From Rhodospirillales bacterium (GTDB taxonomy: Bacteria; Pseudomonadota; Alphaproteobacteria; JAREAF01), in the NCBI GenBank assembly GCA_029240475.1, contig JAREAF010000262.1, positions 1-5,840 on the forward strand: DNA of 5,840 bases, read 5' to 3'. Both the position numbers and the translations under genes were made by a program. How positions within the stretch are numbered: position 1 is the first letter of the stretch; each line of letters starts with the position of its first letter. Shown in pieces: positions 1 to 5,561 of this stretch. The notes under the pieces are model-generated. The model was not told where the DNA came from. It ran no database searches and worked only from the letters and a program-made list of their open reading frames with translations.

Positions 1-1
1 C

Positions 2-271
2 ATTTGGGAGGAGTATCCGGTGCCGGATTTCATTCCCGAGCGGCACCGCGATGCGGTCCGCTCCTTCGGCACCCCGGTCAGCCACAGCGCCCTCACTTTT
101 TCGATGCTGATGAAGCGCGTGATGCGCAACCCGAAGCTGGCCCGCATCCCGGGCACGCGTGTCATCGAAGTCACGGAACATCTGGGCGCGGTCACCCAAC
201 AGCTGCGCGAAGCGGCCCGCAATTGGCTCTGGCTCGCCACGACATTCCAGACGGCGCTCGCGTTGGCATGA
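2..271 (+). CDS. 3' end of an unrecognised gene (5' part outside window)
   Basis: An open frame enters from the left edge and runs to a TGA at 269-271, giving 89 C-terminal residues. It starts IWEEYPVPDFIPERHRDAV and ends with an aromatic, alanine-rich tail (RNWLWLATTFQTALALA). I do not recognise the family, and no catalytic motif is visible in this part. A GTG at 20 could start a short protein, but the frame is open upstream and the reading looks continuous, so a truncated larger gene is more likely. It lies on the same strand as the acyl-CoA synthetase gene, 82 bp upstream, so the two could share a transcript. The intervening bases 272-353 show no convincing promoter, ribosome site or terminator. 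The frame is well supported by codon use; the function is unknown. Confidence 0.6.
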   Translation: MWEEYPVPDFIPERHRDAVRSFGTPVSHSALTFSMLMKRVMRNPKLARIPGTRVIEVTEHLGAVTQQLREAARNWLWLATTFQTALALA

Positions 272-353
272 GGGACGCGGCGCCGGTCTCGCCTGGACGG
301 CGCACTTCGAGGTAGGCTGGCTCCGTTTCGAAGCACCTATCCGGCCTGCGGCC

Positions 354-2009
354 ATGCTGTCCGACGCTGCAAATTACGACGAGCTCCGGTCGCGCTTCGC
401 CTGGCGCCTTCCCGAGCGGTACAATATCGGCGTCGATGTCTGCGACAAATGGGCGGCGCAGGAGCCGGACAAGGTCGCGCTCCTGCATTTGGCGGAACAC
501 GGAACCTGCACGCCCGTCAGCTTCGGTGCCCTGCGCGATGAGTCCAACCGGCTCGCCAACCTGCTGGCGGCGCACGGCATCGCTCGCGGGGATCGCGTCG
601 GCATCCTTCTTCCGCAATCGCCGATCACCGCCATCGCCCACATCGCGGCGTTCAAGCTCGCGGCGGTCTCGATCCCCCTGTTCGTGCTGTTCGGGCCGGA
701 GGCGCTGCAGTACCGCTTAAAGGACTCCGGCGCGGCCGCGGTGATCACGGACGCGGAGGGCGCGCGCAAGCTCGCCGACATCCGTGCCGAGCTGCCGGGC
801 CTCCGGCATGTCTGGTCGGCGGAGGGCGGGCCCGGAACCCTCGATCTCGCGGCCGGCATGGCGCGCCAGCCGGCGGAGTTCGCAGCGGCCGACACCCGCG
901 CGGATGACCCGGCCGTCATCATCTACACCTCCGGCACCACGGGCGCCCCCAAAGGCGCCCTGCACGCGCACCGCGTCTTGCTGGGTCACCTGCCGGGCGT
1001 GGAGATGAGCCACGACCTTTTGCCGCAGCAGGGCGACCGCATCTGGACGCCGGCCGACTGGGCCTGGATCGGCGGCCTTTTCGACGTGCTTCTGCCGGCG
1101 CTCCATCATGGCGTGCCCGTCGTGGCGCGGCGCTTCTTCAAATTCTCGGGCGAGGCCGCTTTCGATCTCATCGCGGAGCAGGGCGTGCGCAACGCCTTCC
1201 TGCCCCCGACGGCGCTGAAGATCATGCGCGCGGTGCCCGAGGCGGAGCGGCGCTGGGGCATCAAGATGCGCAGCGTGGCGAGCGGCGGGGAATCGGTCGG
1301 GCCGGAGCTGATCGAGTGGGGCCGCCGCACGCTGGGCGTCACGATCAACGAGTTCTACGGACAGACCGAGTGCAACATGACCGTCTCCTCCTGCGCCCGC
1401 CTCATGCCGCCGCGCCCGGGCATCATGGGCAGGCCCGTGCCGGGGCACGAGGTGGCCGTAATCGACCAAGAGGGCCGGCGCCGCCCCGAGGGCCAGTCCG
1501 GGCTCATCGCGGTGCGGCGGCCGGACCCCGTCATGTTCCTCGGCTATTGGAACAATCCGGCCGCCACCGAAGCGAAGTTTCGGGGCGACTGGCTCCTCAC
1601 CGGCGATGTCGGCGTTCCGGAGAGCGACGGCTGGATCCGCTTCCTCGGCCGCGACGACGACGTGATCACCTCGGCCGGATACCGCATCGGCCCCGGCGAG
1701 ATCGAGGATTGCCTTCTGCGCCATCCGGCGGTGCAGCTCGCCGCCGTCGTGGGCAAGCCCGACCCGCAGCGGACCGAGATCGTCAAGGCCTACATCGTGC
1801 TGAAGCCGGGCCACGCCCCCTCGGACGACCTCAGCCGAGAGCTTGCGGGCCACGTGAAGGAGCGGCTGGCCGCCCACGAATATCCGCGCGAGATCGCCTT
1901 CGTGACCGAACTGCCCATGACCACCACCGGCAAGATCATCCGGCGCGAGCTGCGCGAGCGCGCACGGGCCGAAGCCTCGGCCGAACGAGAGGGCCACCGA
2001 CGGAGCTGA
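354..2009 (+). CDS. AMP-forming acyl-CoA synthetase (ANL superfamily, medium-chain/ACSM-like)
   Basis: This 551-residue protein should activate a carboxylic acid with ATP to an acyl-adenylate and pass it to CoA in the cytoplasm. All core ANL motifs are present: the phosphate-binding loop YTSGTTGAPKG (191-201), FYGQTEC (334-340), the ATP-ribose aspartate in LLTGDVG (D418), the hinge and A8 motif GRDDDVITSAGYRIGPGEIE (432-451), and the C-terminal catalytic lysine in TTTGKIIRREL (K527). The length fits the family. The N-terminus (YDELRSRFAWRLPERYNIGVDVCDKWA) resembles bacterial acetyl/medium-chain acyl-CoA synthetases, which supports ATG 354. The frame is open back to 159, but the extra residues are arginine-rich and overlap the upstream gene. 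No Shine-Dalgarno sequence precedes ATG 354. The substrate cannot be read from sequence; acetate-, propionate-, medium-chain- or benzoate-type acids are all possible. The gene converges with the minus-strand NAGPA-family gene, 6 bp apart. Confidence 0.93.
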   Translation: MLSDAANYDELRSRFAWRLPERYNIGVDVCDKWAAQEPDKVALLHLAEHGTCTPVSFGALRDESNRLANLLAAHGIARGDRVGILLPQSPITAIAHIAAFKLAAVSIPLFVLFGPEALQYRLKDSGAAAVITDAEGARKLADIRAELPGLRHVWSAEGGPGTLDLAAGMARQPAEFAAADTRADDPAVIIYTSGTTGAPKGALHAHRVLLGHLPGVEMSHDLLPQQGDRIWTPADWAWIGGLFDVLLPALHHGVPVVARRFFKFSGEAAFDLIAEQGVRNAFLPPTALKIMRAVPEAERRWGIKMRSVASGGESVGPELIEWGRRTLGVTINEFYGQTECNMTVSSCARLMPPRPGIMGRPVPGHEVAVIDQEGRRRPEGQSGLIAVRRPDPVMFLGYWNNPAATEAKFRGDWLLTGDVGVPESDGWIRFLGRDDDVITSAGYRIGPGEIEDCLLRHPAVQLAAVVGKPDPQRTEIVKAYIVLKPGHAPSDDLSRELAGHVKERLAAHEYPREIAFVTELPMTTTGKIIRRELRERARAEASAEREGHRRS

Positions 2010-2015
2010 TCTCGG

Positions 2016-2864
2016 TCACTGTGCCGGGCGCGTTGCGGCATCGACCAGGATGGCATTGGGCAGCGGCGTCGAGGTCGTTCCGAAGGAATAGCCCAGGCCC
2101 CCGCCGACCTCCATGCCGGCCGTGCTCGCGCCGGTCAGGATGACGGCGGACCGCATCGCCAGCCCGCCGGCCTCCCGCGACGCCAGGAGCAGGTCGCGCA
2201 TGCGCTGAAGCGATGTCCGCGAGCTCACGCCGAGGATGATCGAACCGCGCTGGTCGAGGCCCAGGAAATCCCGCTCGAACTCGCCCGCGAGCCGGTTCAA
2301 CCGATCCTTGCGACGGAGATCGTACACGGCCTCTCCGCCGTCGATCAGCAGCGGCCCGGCCTGCACGCAATCCTCGTCCATCTCCCGGCGCCGGAATTTG
2401 CGGGCCGGAACGAGCCTCACGGCGGTGACCACCGATGGGCCGCGCCCGAAGCACAAGACCGCATTCACCACAGGATCGTCGCGGACGATCGGGTTCAGCT
2501 CAGCCCCATCGACGAGCAGATAGCCGGTCGGGGTGGGCGGCGCGAAGGTCCGCAGATATCCGCCGGTGAAGGCCACAGCCGCGCTTGCGGCGTTCAGGAA
2601 CTCCCGCAAGGTGGAGCCATCCCCAGGCGCGGCCGAGAGCGCGACGTCGAGCCGGTGGCGCCGCGGGTCGATCTCGACATAGGAAACTACCGCGTCATCC
2701 GCGGCCTTCAGCAGGACATTGAGCGGGTGGCCATTTGAGTCGACCCTGTGGAGCGGCTGATCGGCTCTGGCGACGCCGCAGGCGGCGGACCAAGCCACCC
2801 AGCCTGCGGCCATCGCCAGCAGGCCACGCCTCCAAGAGCACCAGCCACGGCCGATCATCGGCAC
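2016..2864 (-). CDS. Exported phosphodiester glycosidase family protein (NAGPA/DUF2233 domain)
   Basis: The 282-residue protein (GTG start at 2864) begins with a Sec signal: basic MPMIGRGWCSWRR, a hydrophobic core, and a likely cleavage after VARA (residue 34), so it should act in the periplasm or outside. The mature part follows the NAGPA/DUF2233 order: AFTGGYLRTF (98-107) with PTGYLLVDGAEL (112-123), the QAGPLLIDGG block (168-177), RGSIILGVSS (206-215), then a final glycine-rich strand region. Members hydrolyse sugar phosphodiesters (human uncovering enzyme) or are uncharacterised bacterial proteins. Where the family usually has LDGG-S, this one reads LTGAST (243-248), so activity is uncertain. 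An in-frame ATG two codons downstream (2858) has GGGG seven bases upstream and may be the true start. The gene follows the dioxygenase by 25-31 bp on the same strand, so the two are likely co-transcribed. The family call is from motif pattern only. Confidence 0.72.
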   Translation of the reverse strand: MPMIGRGWCSWRRGLLAMAAGWVAWSAACGVARADQPLHRVDSNGHPLNVLLKAADDAVVSYVEIDPRRHRLDVALSAAPGDGSTLREFLNAASAAVAFTGGYLRTFAPPTPTGYLLVDGAELNPIVRDDPVVNAVLCFGRGPSVVTAVRLVPARKFRRREMDEDCVQAGPLLIDGGEAVYDLRRKDRLNRLAGEFERDFLGLDQRGSIILGVSSRTSLQRMRDLLLASREAGGLAMRSAVILTGASTAGMEVGGGLGYSFGTTSTPLPNAILVDAATRPAQ

Positions 2865-2889
2865 ACCCCGCGGTCAGCCTCGCCATGCG

Positions 2890-3696
2890 CTAATCGGCGG
2901 CGCTCGGATGGGCGCGGCCCCACCGGATCAGGCAATCGTCGGGCAGCATTTCGATCGGTGTGAAGTCGCGGTTGGCGATCCAGGTCGGCCGCTTGAACCG
3001 GCGGATCGCGTTGTCGCAGCGGTTGAGGGACAGGTACAGGATCCATCTGGGCCAGGGGGTGAGATTGGACCCCGACGCGTGAACCAGGTTTCCATGGAAG
3101 AGGAGAATGGACCCCGGCGGCCCCTTGGGCGCGACGATTCCGCCCTCTTCCACCAGCCGCGTGATGGTCGCGTTGTCGATCGTCCAGAGCGGATAGCTGG
3201 TGGTCGTCACATCGTGCCCCGCCTCCAGCCGGCCGCGGCGATGGCTGCGCGGAATGAACATCAACGGCCCGTTGAACTCGTTGGCCTCGGCCAGGAACAA
3301 GGCGATGTTCATCGCGCGCGGCGTCGGCATGTCGTCGTCATTGAACCAGGTGGCGTAGTCCTGGTGCCATTGCCAGACGGCGCCGTCGAAGGCCGCCTTC
3401 GCGTTGATCTTGAACTGATGCATGTAGAGCTTGTCGGAGCCGAGGATCTGCATGCCCGGCTCGACCAGCCGCGGATGGCGCGCCAGCACCTCGAAGGCCG
3501 GGTTCCAGGTTTGCACGTAGAAGGCCGAGCGCGGCGCCGTCGATCCTTTCTCCCGGATGACCTCGGGGCGGTCCTGCGCAAAGATGGCCGGCAGCTCCGC
3601 TGTGAGCAGCTCCATCTCCGCACGCGAGAAGACCTCGGGCAGGAACAGGTAGCCTTGCTCATCGAACTCGGCGAGTTGCGCTGGGGTCAGCTTCAT
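2890..3696 (-). CDS. Phytanoyl-CoA dioxygenase (PhyH) family protein, EctD-like non-heme Fe(II)/2-oxoglutarate oxygenase
   Basis: This 268-residue cytoplasmic enzyme should hydroxylate a small substrate using Fe(II), O2 and 2-oxoglutarate. The iron triad is visible: H111 and D113 in WQWHQDYATW (108-117), and H206 in GNLVHASGSNLTPWPR. R217 of the TPWPR motif, 11 residues after the distal histidine, fits the 2-oxoglutarate-binding arginine. The block RAMNIALFLAEANEFNGPLMFIP (127-149) matches ectoine/proline hydroxylase relatives. It is not a standard ectoine hydroxylase: EctD has WHSDFETW where this has WHQDYATW, and QSR-N where this has QFKIN (94-98). No ectABC genes are nearby. ATG 3696 is chosen over ATG 3723 because GGGAGGGAG stands 7 bases upstream of it. 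The protein is slightly shorter than EctD (about 300). The substrate is unknown. It probably forms an operon with the downstream NAGPA-family gene. Confidence 0.9.
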   Translation of the reverse strand: MKLTPAQLAEFDEQGYLFLPEVFSRAEMELLTAELPAIFAQDRPEVIREKGSTAPRSAFYVQTWNPAFEVLARHPRLVEPGMQILGSDKLYMHQFKINAKAAFDGAVWQWHQDYATWFNDDDMPTPRAMNIALFLAEANEFNGPLMFIPRSHRRGRLEAGHDVTTTSYPLWTIDNATITRLVEEGGIVAPKGPPGSILLFHGNLVHASGSNLTPWPRWILYLSLNRCDNAIRRFKRPTWIANRDFTPIEMLPDDCLIRWGRAHPSAAD

Positions 3697-3703
3697 GGCG
3701 ACA

Positions 3704-3712
3704 CTCCCTCCC
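3704..3712 (-). promoter_or_regulatory. Strong Shine-Dalgarno site of the PhyH-family gene
   Basis: Read on the minus strand, this is GGGAGGGAG, ending 7 bases before ATG 3696. It is one of the best ribosome sites in the window and decides the start: the upstream in-frame ATG at 3723 would add nine residues (MARPGGSVA) and would place this site inside the gene. Confidence 0.75.
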
Positions 3713-3782
3713 GGGCGCGCCATCGCGGGCTCGATCCCGGGTTGCTCTCGCGATCCGGAGGATTGGAGCAGATCGCGCCCGG

Positions 3783-3810
3783 CCTTGCATGCCGAAAAAG
3801 TGGGTATCGG
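3783..3810. repeat. Possible degenerate copy of a dispersed rhizobial palindromic intergenic element
   Basis: The stretch reads TTGCATGCCGAAAAAGTGGG followed by TATCGG. From memory, GCATG-CCGAAAAAGTGGGAA-CCGGTTTTCGG and variants recur between genes in Rhizobiales genomes as an imperfect palindrome. Here the left arm is intact; the right arm has decayed, leaving only a short GCCG...CGGC pairing. It sits in the 122-bp gap between the four-helix membrane protein and the dioxygenase gene. The A-run also stands out in otherwise GC-rich DNA. Only one copy is in the window, so repeat status rests on recall. Confidence 0.45.
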
Positions 3811-3818
3811 CGGGACGG

Positions 3819-4289
3819 CTATTCGCCGGTGGAACGGCCCGGCCGCTCCTCCGAGCGGGTCAGGCGATGATAGGCGCCGAGGCTGACGACCATCAGCAGC
3901 ACCACGGCCAGCAGCAGCACCGGATAGACCAGGTTCGTGATGTTCTCCTTGCCCGCCTCAAAGACATAGACGATGCCCTCCAGGCTGAGGACGATGATCA
4001 CGATCGTCATGAACTTGGTCAGGGTCTGACGCGCCTCGCGCGCCGAGCGCATCTCCTTGTCGCGGGAGATCTCCTCCTCGACCAGGAACTTCGCCACGTC
4101 GAACACCGCCAGCGCGATGATGACCAGGCTGACCGCGTCCAGCATGGCCGCGACGGGCCCGTCGCCGGTGATGACGACGACCGTGGTCTGGTAGACCGCC
4201 TCGACGATGAAGGCGCAGGACAGGAGAGTCAGGGCCAAGGCGGCGACCAGATGCACCGCCATCGAGACCACGCGGAAGATCCTGTCCAT
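3819..4289 (-). CDS. Four-helix integral membrane protein of unknown function
   Basis: A 156-residue inner-membrane protein with four predicted helices at about 8-32, 45-71, 92-111 and 119-140. The loop after helix 2 is charged (FLVEEEISRDKEMRSAREARQ) and should be cytoplasmic, as should both ends by the positive-inside rule. FDVAKFLVEEEI and LSLEGIVYVFEAG look like conserved motifs. The size and layout are like PsiE-type small membrane proteins, but I cannot assign the family. ATG 4289 is chosen because GGAGG stands 8 bases upstream. The frame is open further upstream to 4475, but that part is arginine/proline-rich, overlaps the neighbouring gene and looks non-coding. It lies 104 bp downstream of the 84-residue anchored protein on the same strand, with a 122-bp gap before the dioxygenase gene. 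Confidence 0.82.
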   Translation of the reverse strand: MDRIFRVVSMAVHLVAALALTLLSCAFIVEAVYQTTVVVITGDGPVAAMLDAVSLVIIALAVFDVAKFLVEEEISRDKEMRSAREARQTLTKFMTIVIIVLSLEGIVYVFEAGKENITNLVYPVLLLAVVLLMVVSLGAYHRLTRSEERPGRSTGE

Positions 4290-4297
4290 CCTGGCGG

Positions 4298-4302
4298 CCT
4301 CC
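4298..4302 (-). promoter_or_regulatory. Shine-Dalgarno site of the four-helix membrane protein
   Basis: On the minus strand this is GGAGG, 8 bases before ATG 4289. It supports a 156-residue protein starting MDRIFRVV, immediately before the first membrane helix, rather than a longer 218-residue reading. Confidence 0.65.
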
Positions 4303-4393
4303 GTCGCCGGGCGCCTGTCCGGCCCGGCCCCTAACGGTCCGGACCGGCGGCCGTTTCGCGCCATACCCTTCTGGGAAGGCTCTGCGCCAAGGC

Positions 4394-4648
4394 TCAGCGG
4401 CCGCTGCGCCGGCGACGCCTGTAGCCAATCACCAGCACGGCTATGGCGATCAGCACCAGGATGAAGACCCACCACTCGTCCACGTCTGTCCAGCCGGAGG
4501 ATCGCGCGGCGGGATCCGCCTGCCCGGCTTCGACTTCGCTCGTTGTGGCGCCCGGGCCGGGAGGCGCCGGCACCACCGGGTCCTGCGTGGTGCTGGGGCT
4601 CTGGGACTGCTCCTGCGCTTGCGCCGGGTGGATCAGTGTCAGCCGCAT
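4394..4648 (-). CDS. Small protein with a single C-terminal membrane anchor, unknown function
   Basis: Reads as 84 residues: a polar N-terminal region rich in Q, S, T, P and A (about 1-55), a DEWW border, one hydrophobic helix (about 59-76, VFILVLIAIAVLVIGY), and a basic tail RRRRRSGR. The positive-inside rule puts the tail in the cytoplasm and the low-complexity N-terminus in the periplasm. There is no clear N-terminal signal, so it would insert as a tail-anchored or N-out protein. ATG 4648 is preferred because AGGAAG stands 7 bases upstream. An in-frame ATG at 4705 with GGGAG close upstream would give 103 residues. No family is recognised. It is the first gene of the leftward block and may be transcribed with the four-helix protein. 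The shape, with an abrupt helix and arginine tail, is reminiscent of C-terminal sorting signals, but no sorting motif is visible. Confidence 0.6.
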   Translation of the reverse strand: MRLTLIHPAQAQEQSQSPSTTQDPVVPAPPGPGATTSEVEAGQADPAARSSGWTDVDEWWVFILVLIAIAVLVIGYRRRRRSGR

Positions 4649-4653
4649 CCGGG

Positions 4654-4661
4654 TTCTTCCT
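4654..4661 (-). promoter_or_regulatory. Shine-Dalgarno site of the small anchored protein
   Basis: On the minus strand this is AGGAAGAA, ending 5 bases before ATG 4648 (AGGA core 9 bases away). It favours the 84-residue form over the 103-residue form that would start at 4705. Confidence 0.5.
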
Positions 4662-4764
4662 GCCTGCTCATGATCTCGCTGCAGCAGCAACGGAAGAGCT
4701 TCCATTGCGCTCCCGGCCCGGTGAAGCGGCGCTCGCGAGGCTGGGCCGGCTGCGGCAACGCGGC

Positions 4765-4779
4765 TATGCTTGGCCGGTG
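4765..4779 (+). promoter_or_regulatory. Possible -10 box placed for leaderless start of gpsA
   Basis: TATGCT (4765-4770) lies 6 bases before the GTG start at 4777, the spacing expected if transcription began on the start codon itself. No Shine-Dalgarno sequence precedes this GTG. The -35 position at 17-bp spacing (TGGGCC) is poor, so the call is weak. Confidence 0.25.
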
Positions 4780-5555
4780 ACGAGGGTAGCAGTCATCGGC
4801 GCGGGCTCCTGGGGCACCGCGCTCGCCATCCAGCTTGCCCGCTGCGGCCACGAGGTGCGGCTGTGGGGCCGCAGCCCGGAGGCCATGGAGCGTCTGAAGG
4901 AGGAGCGGGCGAACGCCCGGTACCTGCCGGGCATTCCCCTGCCGCGCGCCGTCGAACCGGTCTCGTCTTTGGCGACGGCCCTCGATGCGGACGAGCTGCT
5001 GCTCGCGGTCCCCAGCCATGCCTTCCGCGAGACCGTCGAAGCGATCGGCCGCATTCCCCGCCTCACTTGGGCCACCAAAGGCCTGGAGGAAGGGACGGGG
5101 CGGCTCCTGCACGAGGTCGCGGCCGAGCTCCTTGGACCCCAGGCGCGGCTGGCGGCGCTGTCCGGCCCGACCTTCGCGCGGGAGGTGGCCGGGGGCCTCC
5201 CCACCGCCGTGACCATTGCATCAAACGATGCGGATTACGCCGAGCGGATGGCGGACATCATCCATAGCGGGGCCTTCCGCGCCTACACCTCCACGGACCT
5301 GATCGGCCTGGGGCTGGGCGGCGCCGTGAAGAACGTCATCGCCATCGCCGCCGGCATGGCCGACGGGCTCGGGCCCGCATCGGACAGGTCGTGGAAGGCG
5401 CGCGCGCCGCCGTCGCGGTGCGGTCCCTGGCCGCAAGGCACGCGGTCGAGCTGCCGATCTGCGAGCAGGTCTGGCGCGTGCTGGAGCAAGGCGCGGAGCC
5501 GCGCGAGGCGGTGGCCGCCCTGATGGAGCGCGCCCGGCGGCGCGAGCCGGAGTAG
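4777..5555 (+). pseudogene. gpsA: NAD(P)H-dependent glycerol-3-phosphate dehydrogenase, internal deletion plus frameshift
   Basis: An intact GpsA reduces dihydroxyacetone phosphate to sn-glycerol-3-phosphate for phospholipid synthesis. From GTG 4777, 199 residues match the family: Rossmann GAGSWGTA (8-15), VPSHAFRE (78-85), WATKGLE with K101, LSGPTFAREVA (128-138) and GGAVKNVIAIAAGMADGLG (181-199) with K185. After 5373 this frame becomes non-homologous and stops at 5523. The family C-terminus resumes in another frame: ARIGQVVEGARAA at 5373 onward, through LPICEQVWRVL, to TAG 5553-5555 (60 residues). By comparison with E. coli GpsA (339 residues) about 70 residues are missing between GLG and IGQVVEG. 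They include the GLGDLVLTC and NQSRN motifs that carry the remaining substrate-binding Asp, Arg and Asn. The gap length must be 1 modulo 3, about 208 or 211 bases. Wording is closer to gammaproteobacterial GpsA. Identity is near certain; whether the deletion is biological is not. Confidence 0.9.
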
Positions 5556-5561
5556 GTCCCG

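Noticed and set aside
159..353. Upstream extension of the acyl-CoA synthetase frame by 65 residues
   Set aside because: It overlaps the preceding gene in another frame, is arginine-rich and low in protein character, and the family N-terminus begins just after ATG 354.
717..1997. 426-residue open frame on the minus strand
   Set aside because: It lies wholly antisense to the well-supported synthetase and has histidine/arginine/alanine-rich composition typical of a GC-rich antisense frame.
1996..2016. ACCGA...TCGGT hairpin at the convergent gene ends as a terminator
   Set aside because: Only 5-base arms with an 11-base loop and no T-run; it is not distinguishable from chance.
2775..2792. Lipoprotein signal at WSAAC in the NAGPA-family protein
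   Set aside because: The position three before the cysteine is serine, not Leu/Val/Ile as a lipobox needs, and a good signal peptidase I site (ARA) follows.
2890..3696. Calling the dioxygenase ectD
   Set aside because: Several substrate-site signature residues differ and ectABC is absent from the window.
2908..3870. 320-residue open frame on the plus strand
   Set aside because: It is antisense to the dioxygenase, whose iron and cofactor motifs are clear; no recognisable motifs in this reading.
5374..5523. C-terminal tail in the N-terminal gpsA frame after the junction
   Set aside because: It is serine/arginine/proline-rich with no family resemblance, while the other frame gives a clean GpsA C-terminus. 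It is a frameshift product.
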